Below are positions 39,693 through 52,800 of a DNA stretch of 64,000 nt, in pieces (the stretch's first letter is position 1; each line of letters begins with the position of its first letter). Location: assembly GCA_037074765.1 (NCBI GenBank), contig JBAMDO010000206.1:34960-98959 (forward strand), written 5' to 3'. The position numbers and the translations under genes are program-made. The notes beneath the pieces are model-generated. The model saw only the letters and a list, made by a program, of their open reading frames with translations. It had not been told where the DNA came from and made no database searches. The DNA is from Mansonella perstans. Lineage: Eukaryota > Nematoda > Chromadorea > Rhabditida > Onchocercidae.

Positions 39693-39748
39693 ATCAAGAA
39701 TCATCTGCCATTAAACAAGGTATAGAAACGGCATTTCAAAACCTCACG
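39693..39748 (+). CDS. hlb-1: Possible C-terminal liprin-beta exon
   Basis: A segment between TTTACTTTCCAG and GTATAT reads QESSAIKQGIETAFQNLT in one frame. This resembles the last conserved block of human liprin-beta 1 (EGTVRQIGAFSEGINNLT, from memory). This frame needs one base carried over, while exon 30504-30620 ends in phase 0, so at least one further exon would have to exist between them and I could not find it. In phase 0 the same segment reads IKNHLPLNK and could use a GTATAG donor. The assignment is therefore tentative. If correct, the retrotransposon lies in a liprin-beta intron. Confidence 0.4.
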
Positions 39749-39942
39749 GTATATTTCTCATTATCGTTATTTAATTACATTATCAAACAACTGACCCAGA
39801 ATTGGCAACTCTAAAAAGATATGATGATTAATATCTGCGAACAATTCAGATTTGAAGTTATAATGAAGTCTGATATAATCCTAAAATTGTTAGTAAAAAT
39901 CTCATAAAGCAGAATCGATCTTAAATACAGGAGAATTTTTAG

Positions 39943-40209
39943 ATGAAAAATAGCATGTTGATAATTGAGGATGTCTGCGAATTAACGCCACAGGAAGCAC
40001 TGTTATCGTTGCGTAATCTACGTCATCCATCGAATAGCGGTGTTCCCTACATCATTGTTGGTCCTTTTTATGCATCTGAAACATTAATTACTTTCATCTT
40101 TTCGGAGGAGACAACTGGAAACTTACTTATGAAGTTTCCGAATTTCACTGAATTCGGTAAACCTTCAAATCTAATACTCAACAGCAAAATATTCGCAGTG
40201 TTTCAATAA
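39943..40209 (+). CDS. Uncharacterised terminal exon candidate
   Basis: After a GAATTTTTAG acceptor the frame is open for 88 codons. It begins MKNSMLIIEDVCELTPQEAL, contains GVPYIIVGPFYASETLITFI, and ends with TAA at 40207-40209, which overlaps an AATAAA signal. It joins the exon ending at 39748 in phase 0 and could be the last liprin-beta exon, though vertebrate liprin-beta ends quite differently. It could also be a separate small gene. I do not recognise the product. Confidence 0.35.
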   Translation: MKNSMLIIEDVCELTPQEALLSLRNLRHPSNSGVPYIIVGPFYASETLITFIFSEETTGNLLMKFPNFTEFGKPSNLILNSKIFAVFQ

Positions 40210-40589
40210 AGCTTATTATTACACTGCCACTGAAAATTCACTATCCTTCACAATTTGCAAGTATTACCCATACATCTTAGTTTGATGCAATTTAGTACTT
40301 CGTATTTGAAGTGCTAAAATATCTTAAATAAATTGAACGGTCGATTACCAGAAATATGTGTATCTCGATAGTTTGTATTTGAATCTTCAACAAATACATA
40401 TATACCTAACAAACACTGGAGGCGTGAATTTGGGCATCTCTTTTTGTCGCCCTTATTCTGACGGAAAATGAAATGATCTTTTGTTTCCTTACCATATCTC
40501 ATTCTATCCTTGTACGGCACTAAGATGTCAAATTTATAAAAATTTAATATCCTTTTAGATGACGAAAAGTAACGAAAAGAGAACTGCAG

Positions 40590-40778
40590 TGCACGCATTG
40601 TTTCGAGATATACTGTAATGAAGGAGTACTGAAAATATATATCAATGCAGTACCTTTGAAAGAAATGCGCAAATGTACAGTGGAAGGATATGAAAGAACG
40701 TTTGCAGCAAAACGTAGCAGTACGACATTTTCAATCATTTGGAAATTATTTGGTACTAATGAGTTTTCGGTATTGTAA
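40590..40778 (+). CDS. Uncharacterised exon-like open segment
   Basis: A 63-codon frame follows GAACTGCAG. It begins CTHCFEIYCNEGVLKIYINA, contains RKCTVEGYERTFAAKRSS, and ends in TAA. The composition is balanced and charged, unlike the surrounding AT-rich noise. No homologue recognised, and the linking exon is not identified. Confidence 0.25.
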   Translation, partial: CTHCFEIYCNEGVLKIYINAVPLKEMRKCTVEGYERTFAAKRSSTTFSIIWKLFGTNEFSVL

Positions 40779-43713
40779 ATGGATGGGATGGCTCTTTATA
40801 ACCTGCCAAATTTTGATGGTGTGGTCGTAAATCTGCAGTGAATTAAAAGCAAGATTTTCAATTAGTAAATTGATGACTGAAAAAAAATTAAAATCATATG
40901 TGATTAACAGTTCAACATTATTTTTTTGTTGTAGATGATAAAACTTCAAATGCAATACGGATATACATCTTTATGAGTAATATCCACATTGCATTTGAAG
41001 CTTTATCAGCGCCAAAAATTAGTCGGAGACAAGTTAATTTTATTTGGGCACTTGAAACCTTTCATTCAGAATATCACTTTCAAGTTCGCTATTTTGTTTC
41101 TCTAATTTTTTTACAATTAAGGTATCTTACTCTCTTATTACTCTCTTATAAAACTAATGGGATTTTCAATCGAGAATTCAATTTTATCGATTTTTCATCT
41201 CATATTTTATGGGAAGATGACTAATTAAGAATTTACGACAATCTTTGTTTTGAAATGTATATTTGATAAGTTAATAGCAACACATATATCGTTATTTCAA
41301 TTAAGCAGTAAAATTGTAATATCCGATATAAACTTTTTATCTTATCATTAGCCTTTATCATTTCATTAACAAATGTATTTAATGATTGAACTTATTAGAT
41401 TACCAGTAACTTTTTATTTCATCATTAGTTTCTATCATTTTACTAATAAATGAATTTAATTGTTAAACGTATCATGTCAAACATATTAGATTACCAGTAA
41501 TTTTTACTAGCCGCTATCTTAATTTGCAAATAAGATATTCTTTTTTTTTGCTAACAATTTGATAAAACTTTATTTTACAGTATGAATAAATGAATGGATG
41601 AATTCAAATTTCGTTTGCATATTAAAAGTAGGTGAACGGGAGGAGCCAAATGATTACGAGTATATGATAGTTGCTAATGTTGATGTATCTTTTTTTTGTT
41701 TTTTGTTTTTTTTTCATTTCATTTAATTTATCTTGAAATGAAATTTTATAAATAAATGACGAGAATTTTTAATTGCTTATTGTTAATTCGGTAGTAAATT
41801 CATATAAATTCGACGCATTTTCATGCACTAATTTCCTCAGTTAAATTTAAATTCTCCAAATCCAAAAAAAAGGACGTCTTTATAAGTTGTGTCAGTTCAA
41901 GAAATCAACAATATTTATTTCCAAAATGCCATCCTTTTTCAAATTCATCCTTTTTTTCAGTATCATGTCATTCAGTAGCTATCCTTGTTGGAAATTCTGA
42001 AACATTTTTTGCGCAGCTGAGCCGGTAACTTTTATGTTTTCTTCGCACCTGATAATATCATTTTTGAATTAATTCCTAAATAATCTTAGGTTTGAATTAA
42101 ATTACTGAATTGAAATCAGCTCATTAGGTTTCACTTTTTTTGTTCTTTGGAAAATTATTTCATTCTTTTTTTGAATGTTTAATTTAAACAAAAACAGTAA
42201 TTATATTTGTTTGTTGATTCAAAAGACAGATGTTCAAATGATGGGTTTTTTTTTTTTTCAGAAATATAAATGATTATCATTTGTCATTGTATTATGATAA
42301 TGATATTCACATTTGTATTTGTACAATGACAGGAAGAAGATAAAAAAATAATTTACTAAATTACAGAAGAAGCTAATAAAAATATTTTGTAATTTTACAA
42401 TTTTTTTAAAACGATAATTTTTAGTAAATTGAATTTTTTTTTTGATTTTTACTTCCAGAGATTGTAATTATTGTTGGGAGAAGGTCATTGGGAAGGGAAT
42501 GGGATAAAGAAAGAAAAAAAGGCACAAGGGAAAAAGTATAAAGATGGGAAAAAAAGCAAATACAAATTGACAATTTAAAAAAAAGTGACTTTCATTAGCA
42601 TTTATGAGCCCAATTTTTTTTTTTACTTAATTTTAGTCGAAGTATTAATTTTTGCTTTCTCTGATCGGAAAGTGATTTGTGATATTTTTTTATTCGCGAT
42701 GAAATTAAGGCACATATTTGCCGGATTAAATTTGCTTTTTTGTTAGAACAAGAACCTGAAATTAAACTCACTGCAAATTTATGACAATTTTCACAACTCA
42801 TTGAACGCTTCATTAATTAGATTAAATTCCTTAATGCTAGCAAATTTTAAATACAAAATGAAAAGCTAAATTCACATTGATGAATTTAGTATATAGTTGA
42901 GGCTGATTGACAAGTTAAGTGTTGAAATATTTTGCAACTAGTAAACAAATGAATTTAGTATTTGGAATTTGAAAACTCGGCTTAATTAGATTTTCATAGT
43001 CTCTCTCAGAGCTTTATTTAACCAATGGTTATTCTTTTTAATATCATATCTGCCCATATATTAAAAAAATAATGAAAGAAAGTTCTGAATTCATAGAATT
43101 ATAATCGTTTTTGATAAGATTATTTTCAATGCTTCATATTAAGACAAAAAAATAAATTTTGAAACAATATTTACAATTTTTAGGAATGAATTATTGATAT
43201 CCCTTGATCGAGTGGTACGCAAACTTGGTCCACAAGAACTAAACTGTGGTCCATAAGGGTAGCAAATCGCTGAATAAGGTTTTTAAGTAAACCAAACCGG
43301 TTTTTGTTAATTCATTAAAAGTTTTGATGAAAGCTTATTTTCAAATTGATAGAATCCATCATTTTTTTACCTTTCTGGTTACTGTCACAAATTAAAAAGC
43401 TAGAGTGGTCAAGGAAAGATTGGGAATCACTACTTGAAGCAGTAATATTGATGGTTTAAAAAAAAAGAGAATATACTTTGTTAGAAAGATGAAACAAAAC
43501 GATGGAAAATTTTTCCACTTCATCCTTTTCTTATTTTTTTGTTTTTCGTTTTTTTGAAGTAAATTTTTACTAGCAACAGTTTAAATAGCATAAAGAGGAT
43601 GGAACGGTTCGTCCAAGAATCTTGAGTGACAAGCCTTGATGAGTAAGGAAGAAATGACGGTGACAGTTGCACCATCATTCCACTGTGACTGATGCTCCAA
43701 CCATTTGATGCAG
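40779..43713. other. AT-rich region, nothing recognised
   Basis: No exon with splice context stands out. Open frames on either strand are short and of low complexity. Confidence 0.5.
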
Positions 43714-43893
43714 GAAGCAGATGCTAGTCCGGAAGTTAAAACATTTCAAAGAAAGAAAAAAAAAGAATTTTCCGAATCATCCAATATTTTTCGTGACAAA
43801 GAAAAAGAAATATGTTGTTTGAAAATTTCTGTGGAAATATTTAAAATTTTCCACAAAACCAGTAATCCTTCATTTAAAAAAAATGAAAGACAG
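43714..43893 (+). CDS. Isolated exon-like stretch, lysine-rich
   Basis: Exactly 60 open codons lie between an acceptor CATTTGATGCAG and a donor CAG/GTAAAT. They start EADASPEVKTFQRKKKKEF. The product is lysine-rich and unrecognised. No partner exons were found, so this may be chance. Confidence 0.2.
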
Positions 43894-44944
43894 GTAAATT
43901 CCTTAAAAGAAAAAAGCTATTTACGGTAGCTTTCTTTATATCAATTTTTTATGCATTCTTTAAGTTAACCTTCATTGCTAGCAAGTAACTTATTCTTACT
44001 CATTCAACACTTTTCAATCTCATTAAAACTATTAAATTACTCACAGTTATTGAAATGTGATATAAAATCCCATCGTTGTATTTCAGACGTTATATTGTTG
44101 TTAGACCATTTGCAACATTTCATAACTATCACTCAAAATTTTGCATAATTTAATATGCATTCATAATGTTAATGTTCAAAATTTGCAAATTGATGTTATA
44201 ATGTTCAAAATTTTGCAAATTGATGTACTCATTATGGAATTATTTTAATAATACATTTCATTAGAGCTTAGAAGTATGTAAACAAATTTTATCAAATACT
44301 TTACATCTGTATATTACTACTACCAGATACTGATTATTTGGGAAAATTACTGTCATCGATTATCCACACTATTCGTTTTCACAAAATTGAATTTGATCAA
44401 AATAAATAGATTTAAATTTACTCTTTATAAAAATAGAACTGCATGAAAATGATGGCAAAAAGAAACTTCGCCTTTTTCTCTATGTCAAACAGCAGAAAAA
44501 AGAACATAGCGCAGATATTTTTATTTTATAAATTAAATTGGAAAAATTTCTTTCTTATAGTTAAAATATTATCATTTTTTCAATTAAGAAAAAAAATGCT
44601 TAACTAGATTAAATTAAATAGATTCTAACAAAAAAAAACATCCATTTTTCACTTTTTGAAGTTTCTTTTTTTTTTCAATATTGTTTTTCTGTTGATTCCT
44701 TCCAATAATATCCACATTTCATTCGTTGCATCATTTATTGAACTTTTAAATTCCAATCAATTAATGATAATGGCGATAATGATGATAGCCCAATTGAGTT
44801 TGAAATATATTTTCACTTACATTTTAATTTTGATTTATATTTCCAATATAAAATTTTGATTTATGTTTTTTAATATGATAAATTTAAGTGTCGAGGATTT
44901 TTCCACTGTTTCTCGTTGAATATAACAGAAAATAGTTATCAAGA

Positions 44945-45030
44945 TAATGATAATGATAATGAATTGAATGATGATGATTAATAATAATAACAATAGTAAT
45001 AATAATAATAATAATAATTAGTGATAAAAT
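44945..45030. repeat. (AAT/GAT)n trinucleotide tract
   Basis: Imperfect AATGAT followed by AAT repeats. Confidence 0.75.
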
Positions 45031-45204
45031 CATGATGGTAATAGGAATACATTGCATAGACTGACTAAGTTATTTAGTGATCCATTAACGAGTATATTAT
45101 TATATAGTTTATGCGCAACTGCTCACCTGTGAATGACCGCTTGACCTGATCGACCCTTCAACTCTTTCTTATTTTTCCCTCGGCTATTCGCATTAACGAT
45201 TGGC

Positions 45205-45325
45205 AATATTACTACTATTGCTACTACTTCCATTGCTACCATTTACTATTAGTGCTAATACAAATGCTATTACTACTACTACTACTACTATTATTACTAC
45301 TGCTACTACTACTACCATTACCTGG
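45205..45325. repeat. (TAC)n trinucleotide tract
   Basis: Imperfect TACTAC/TGC repeats over about 120 bp. Confidence 0.8.
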
Positions 45326-45566
45326 ATACATAATGGATTCTCGTTGTGTATTTCATTAGCTAAAGTCCTATAACCTAAGTGCCCACTTTACCTTGTCCAT
45401 TTCCTTTTCTTCCACCTCTTCCTTTATCTCTCTATCTTTTTTCACTCCTCCTCACCTCAATACCAATAAAATCACTTCAAATTATAAAACGTCCGCATGG
45501 CGAGGAAAAAGCTCAGTTGAGAAGGACAAACAACAAACAATATACAGTGTAACTCTCAGGGGAAAT

Positions 45567-45567
<1 letters not shown>

Positions 45568-45602
<35 letters not shown>

Positions 45603-45616
45603 ACACACCACACACA

Positions 45617-45664
<48 letters not shown>

Positions 45665-45668
45665 ATAT
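45568..45668. repeat. (CA)n microsatellite
   Basis: About 100 bp of CA with three short CCACA interruptions. Open frames over it are artefacts of the repeat. Confidence 0.95.
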
Positions 45669-47828
45669 GACGGGATGTCTTGACAAAGTCCTCTTTTCTA
45701 CGATCACGGAAGTGCGTCTGCCTGTCAGCCTCTCGCAAACTTCCTCATCTCATCTTAAATTCTCATTTTTCATTTATACCATCATCATTATCAATCATCA
45801 TCATCATTATCATTGCTATTACCATCGTTATCATCGTTATCATCATTATTACTACTGCTACACTAACATTATTTAAATACCACCAGCCAAACCAATAGGC
45901 AGGCAATAAATCATTTTTATACAAATGGCTTTTTCACACTATTTATCATCAAAAAACTATAGATGAGGTTTATTTTAATATGTCTGCCTTATTAAGTATA
46001 GCTTTCTTACGTTAGCATCTTTTGCAATCGCTTTTTCCGTCTTTTTTTTTTGATTTTTAAATTTATCAATTTTAAATTTTCATTTCATCATTGGAAGGAT
46101 ATTAATTAACCAGTCATAATGTTGATTTTTCTACCTTTCAATATTAATGAATAATAAATAATAATGCAATAAATAGTAATGAATAATAAATGCAATACAT
46201 CGTGTCCAAACTGTCCAAACATTTTTTTTTTTCATCATCATCATCTTACACTTATTTCAACAAATAATTTAATACATAACAGTTGTATATGATACTTCTC
46301 TCTTTTGCTATTGCTAACAAAAAAAAAAAGAGAATTACAATTAATCAGTTAGTCTTTTATTATTTTACCTAAGCAATTTTTAAGTGATTGAACATCTTTT
46401 AAATAATTTAGAAATTGTTTATCACATTATTTCAGCGTTTAAAATAATTAATTATATTTAAATTCTGCAAAAAAAAAAATCAATCTTTCCGTTTCCTAAA
46501 TTTATCAGTTTTAAATATCCATTGCATCATTGAAGGGATACTTAACATAACTATCTTCTAATACCTCCCATCTACTAATATTATATTAATTAACTGTAAC
46601 GATGGTTTTTTTTTTAATTTACAAAATTATCCCATACATTAATCATTTCAAAAGGATTATTAATAGTACATCCGAAATAATTTATATTTTTAACATAATG
46701 AATTCAATTAAATATTTTTGTTTAATTTGATGTTTGTTTTCTTCATTCAAATGTTGTACGAACTATTTTTAATTATCGAATTAAAAAAAAAGATTGTAAT
46801 ATAAACAATTGTTGGAAAAATGTTCAAGCAATATTTTACTTTCTTTGATTTATAACTTTTCAGTGAGATGATGGCTGAAATCATTGTTTACTTAATGAAT
46901 GAGGCATGTATATTGCAGTGTCATCAATGATTAAATGCAGTTGTTATCAGCATGCTGTAAATTAATTATCAGCAAAAGGACAAATTTGATAAAAAAAGAT
47001 TATGGAACTGTTGTTGACTGATTTTCCTACATCATAAAATTGTTAAAAATAATCATAAAAATAATTTAAATAACATAATATAAAAGTACAATTGTTAAAA
47101 ATAATTGTAGTAGTAATAACAAACAGCAATAATCTAACAATAAATCATTATAATAAGTAAAATTTTAAAATTAATAAAAATTAACAATTCATTATGATTG
47201 ATTAAAAAATGATAATAAATAATAATTACAAAGTATAAGTGCAGATCGGATTTGATCTGAATTACGATATGAAATTAAATCTGAGATAATTCTTTCATAT
47301 TTAAATATTTAAATATCAGTTGAACTACTGATAGTTACAAATTTGCTTTAAAATCATTTACCATTATTTATATCAACATTTAAATCATTTGCACTATTTA
47401 CATCAACAATCATTAATTAGTGAATAATGTAATTAACGGAATTTAATGATTACTTCATGGTGATTAATGATTTCATCAATGTGTGTGTATATGTGTCTGT
47501 GTATCTATGTGTATGTAAGTGAAAGTGGCATATGGTTGAAAAATGACGCTTATAATAGAGAAAAATAAAGAAGAAGGAGATAATATTGGAAGTTCTCGTT
47601 TGAATCATTTACAGGTAGGTGTGTGAGTAAGGAATGTTTTTGAGGTATATAGTAACGAATAATTAGATATGCAATTAACATCCAGAACACTTCTTGAGTA
47701 GGCCATTTTATGGATAATACCCTATAGAATGATGGATAACTATGCATAGGATCCATTCTTAACTCTCGGGAAACAAGAGGATCAACAAATGGCCTAAGAG
47801 ACAAAAATATACTCACGTACACCTACGC

Positions 47829-47900
47829 AGACACAGACACGGACACAGACACGGACACACACACGGACACACGGACACACACACACACACACACACACAC

Positions 47901-47941
<41 letters not shown>

Positions 47942-47975
47942 ACATACACACACACACACATACAACATATACACG
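47829..47975. repeat. (CA)n microsatellite with a CAGACACGGA head
   Basis: Starts with ACACAGACACGG units and passes into pure CA, then ACATACA units. About 145 bp. Confidence 0.9.
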
Positions 47976-49790
47976 CAAGTATATGAAATGAAAAGGCATT
48001 TTTCTCGTTGCCCTATAGGTTGGGAATTTAAAATAAAAAAAATTTTTTTTCATTTCGAAAGAGAGAATATCGAAATTTATTCTCGTTCTCCGAAAATTAA
48101 TTGTTTTTGTGTAACATTCACAAATTATTACCCTCCAGAATGTTTTATGAGACATTTTTGATCGTGTTGATTTTTACCTTACCTTTTTTTTGCCCTTTCC
48201 TTTCTTTCCTTCCTTGCCTTCCTTCCTTCCTTTTCTTCCTTTCTCATCATCCTCATTTTCCTCCTTACTTTCCTCTACTTTTTTCTGTTTTTATCTTCCT
48301 CAATAAGGATGATATCATTTGGATAGGATAATTTTGCGGAAATGCAAAATTTTACTTAATTAATTATCCAAATTAAGCAATAAATTTCAATCTATTAAAT
48401 GAACTATTTTTAATTAGCATTGAATAATTATTAGCAATATGCTTAATTACTCATTCACCTTTGCATATATTTACTTGTAATGATTATTCACAAAAAAGCA
48501 ATCTATTACAAAATAGAATAAGAAGATAATTGAATGATAAATGATAAGTAAATTTTGGACTGAAATGCAAAATGTGAATTTAATCTCACTTTTATGGATT
48601 TTTATGAAATGTACCATTATTTGAGTGAAATATGCCTGTCAATCAAAATGCCATCCAAAATTTGCATTTCATTGAAATTTGAAACAGACAGCAAATCTCA
48701 TTATGAAATCAAAACCAAAATGTTTCATTTACAACCAAGCTTTCATTGGCTAAATATTAGCATTCTCTGTCAATATATAAGTATTTGTAAATACACACAT
48801 ATTCTAACGAATACTCGGAAGGAATTTGGTAGAGGATGAAAAATTTTGTCTTTTTTCGCTAAAAAAATTATGAATTAAAAGGAAATTTGAAGTTTTCCTA
48901 TTTTAAAACATAGAGCTAAAATTTGTAAAATATCTGTAAAGAAGTTTTTTTATTACGGGAAATAGCTGAAGTTTTTTTTGAGCATAATATGACATTTCGA
49001 TTAAATTTGAACCAAAGATTTGATTCCAATTTATCGTCTTTTTTTTGTGCGGCATAAAAAAAAAAGAAAAAGAAAACGAATTTTTGTCAAAAATTACCAA
49101 CTATAACAGTCCTTCTATTTAAAAAGGCACAAAAACTAAGAACGACAGTGTCAGCGAGATTGATTTGAAAAGAAACGTTTCGGATGAACAAATCAAAAGC
49201 TTTTGTGGGAAAAATAAATATAATAAATTTTCGATTGAAGAGAAATTTTGAAGTCTCAATAATTATCTGGATTTGTTTAATAATTTCGAATTAATCAATT
49301 AATCAGTCACTGAATCGATTTTGATTTATCTTTAATATGGTATATCCTTTTTAATCGTTCTCGAACAATGTAAAAAAATAATTATCAATACAGAAGCATT
49401 GAAAATGCTAAATAATCACTGGTAACTGAGATTTTCATCGATGAAGTATTTCATTTAACCTTTGGAGTCTTATATCATTAAATGATGATTGTTGCCAGAT
49501 TTACGGTGAAAAAAAAAGGCAGTATCTGGAACGAAGCGGGAGAAAAAATGACAGGAGAAAGTTGGAGGTAGTGATGACCGTCATATTTAAATGCTCCTAC
49601 ACAACAGCTGTTTTGTGTCCTCGATGAGATGACAACGGAACGGATATGAAGGACTTGGAAGAGCGAGAAAAGGTGGAACGGAATAGATGGTAGGCGGGAT
49701 AGGAAGAGGCTAATAAAGTCGGGCGGAGAATTGAAGTGTGCACACAGGAGCGAAATAGATTTATTGCTCGGGCAATAAATTATATTTTTG

Positions 49791-49821
49791 CAGGAGGGTA
49801 GCGGTAAAATTGTTGTGGCGA
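49791..49821 (+). promoter_or_regulatory. Candidate splice acceptor before the receptor start codon
   Basis: TATATTTTTGCAG ends at 49793, 28 bases before the ATG at 49822. In a nematode this could be a spliced-leader acceptor giving a short 5' UTR, or the acceptor of a cis-spliced non-coding exon. Confidence 0.4.
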
Positions 49822-52800
49822 ATGAAGTATTGTTTGTCGAGTATTACTGCTACAACAACAGCAACAACAACAGCAACAACAGCAGCAACAACAACTGCTA
49901 CTGATATTGCTACTGCTACTACTTCTGATGCTACTACTACGATTACAGCAACAATTTATATTGCTCCATTTCATGTATCATCATCATCTTTTTCATCATT
50001 TTTTATTGTCTTACCGCTTATTACTACAATTCTTCTAATTTTTCCGGAAATAGCTCATTCAACAGCAACAGTTACCGAACATCGATGTTAGTTTTTGTAC
50101 CATACCAGACTTAATTTCGTTTTTTAAAGCTATTACTAATTGTATATTACTAATTTCATTTCTTCTTCCTTCTCGTTTTTTTTTTTAATTCAGTTTTATT
50201 TTTGTCATTTTATCAAATGAAAATTGCTCAGTATTATTGCTTTAATGAGCATATGTTTATGAATGTTACATTAATTTTAGATTGATTAAAATGAAATATG
50301 AAGGAAAATTTTAATTTTGTAAATAATATTTTACTTTGATTGGAATTTTTTTAAGATGGAAATTTAAAGTTAATAAAATTGGGACTATTAAATAGACGAA
50401 ATTTGTTATCAGTTATCCATGGAAATTTGGTTCACAATTATGTTGATAGAAAAAGGAAAGGATTAAACTGTAGTTAAAAAACGGAGAGATGGTAATACAA
50501 AACACAGTGTTATAAGTGTTAAATTGGTTAAATAATGTATTTTTTGATTTAATTAATTCCCAATTTGTTAATTATGATAGTTTCTAATTAAAAATGTTAC
50601 TCGAAAGCTTCAAATTAGCTGTTCCCACAGTACTGCTAAGCTACTTTTCAGTCTTATTCCGTTTTTATCCATTATCCATCATTAACTGGTGAAATGTTCT
50701 AGATTCATTTGATGATGAAGTATTCCAGATTCGTTTTTGTATAAAATGACAAATATATGTATATCTGTTTTTAAAAAAACCGCTAAACAACTGATCACTT
50801 ACAGTGTTTTCTAAACCATCCTGAGATTTTGTGATTTCTCTTCAAAAGAAAATACCAAGGGCAATGTCTGAAAACTTAGAATACTAACATATTTTGGTAG
50901 TATTATAATTTTAAACATAATTGGTTAATTAGTTTTTGCATTCAAATTTCATGGCAATCATTAAAACATTTGGATATTATGAATATTTAATTGTGCCAAT
51001 TAAAAAAGGAAAAAAAGTGAAAAATTCCATTAAGCTATTATATTTTTTTTTTTTTTTTAGCAAATGCTAGTAGACACATGCTTCGATACAAATAATGCAA
51101 CATATTTCCTTTTTAAATTTTTTTTCATCAGGCCGAAAATTTCCTCCTCTGATGATGTTTTTGTTTGATACGGACAGACAATGTTCGAATGTCTAAAATT
51201 GAAAAAGCAGTAATTTTCGAAATTTTTTTTTCAAATTTTTCAATGAAATTAAATGATATAAGGAAGCGAATGATGATGATGATTACAACTGGATAATCCT
51301 GAATTGGTTTCTGTAAATCTTTTTTCCTTTCGTTTTCTCTCTTTTTTTTGAAATTTACCGACAAGTGATGAGGAATACGTATGGTTTCAAAAATGCTAAA
51401 ATTCGTTTTCCAACGTTGAATTTGCATAAAATTTTCAAGTTAGTGAGGAATAGCTAATTTAATTTTTTCTTTGTTTCAAAGAAATCTTCATTAAATTACT
51501 TTGATTAAAGGGCATTTTAAATGACACAATAGCCAGAATGTTCCAAAAATGGATTTTGTTTTTTTCTGAATTAATATAAAATTTGATAATTTGGCAACAA
51601 AAAAAAGAAAAGGAAACTGTTTCTTTCTTTCTTTCACCAACAATTTAACATATGGGAATGTGAAATTATGAAGATGGTTTTTTTGTTGTTGTTGCAAACC
51701 GCTAATTCTTTTGTACTATACCGCCTCATTGAAATAATTTGTGAAAAAAAAAGAATTTGGGAGGAGGAGGAAAAAGAGGAAATAAATTTTTGTATTTTAT
51801 GTCAAATTCAAGTTAGTATACTAGAAAAGAAGATAGAGAGAGGAGAAAGAGAAAGAGAACTATTAGTGAATTAATGAGTACTAAAATAAGGTTAATAAAT
51901 TCAGCTATTTTAAAATTCAAAAATGAAAAATTATAGAAATTAAAAATCTTCACAATTTCATCCAGATATTCATATTATTCAAATTTTTGCATGGTCAATG
52001 TGCGCATTAATAGACTGATTGCTATACAATTCTGATAGATTCATTCATACATTTCAAATTATTAATCAAATGAAAAAAAGAAAGGAAAAAGTGCTTATTT
52101 TATTGCTATAATCAATTTTATTTAATTTTCTGTGTAATTTATATCGCATAGATTTATTTGTAATTTTTCTCATTTTGCTATTTTCTATAATTTTTTTACA
52201 AAAAAGTTGTCACTTATTGATAACCATATTAATTAACAGATTTTTAATGATTATTATCAAATTTTTATAAATATAAAACAATTGCTTTAATTTATTTCGT
52301 TGTGTCACTTTTTCCTTTTTATTTTTTATTTTAAACAAAATGCATTTCATGTATTACTACTCACTAATTTTACAACCACTACCGGTTTCAGTTGATAATT
52401 ATTCAATGCTAACGGTATTGTTAATTGGTGTGAATTTCATCCTAATGAGAAAGACAGAGAGAGAGAGAGAGAATGATGGATGTGGAAACTTTGAGAGTTC
52501 TTTTAACAATAAGAATAAACAAATAGGATGAATTTGAAAAATATGATAAAATAAAATGGAAAAAATATAGTGCAATGTACATAAGCTTTCTTTCTTTCTT
52601 TGTTTTTTTTTTCTCTCTCTCTCTTTCTTTCGTTCTTTTTCATTCTAAAATTAGATAATATTGACATTTTAATCATACTTGCTTGATATGAATGAAGCTT
52701 ATATGGTTGAGACGAAGTTATTGGTGGACAAGCAAAAAAGGAGGAATTTAAAAATGACAGATTGAAATAGGCTCTTTTACAGCTTCCTTAGTTAGCCATT

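Larger units (their letters stand above)
43894..49792. other. Repeat-rich intergenic region
   Basis: Contains several micro- and trinucleotide repeats, long A/T runs and a pyrimidine-rich TTCC block near 48190-48250. No gene recognised. Confidence 0.5.

Noticed and set aside
40199..40290. Possible exon reading CFNKAYYYTATENSL after TTCGCAG
   Set aside because: Its phase does not fit the upstream exon, and the frame through the 42-nt segment before it is open without splicing.
40314..40738. Two minus-strand open frames
   Set aside because: The plus strand of the same region has the more protein-like composition and a good acceptor; neither minus frame resembles a known protein.
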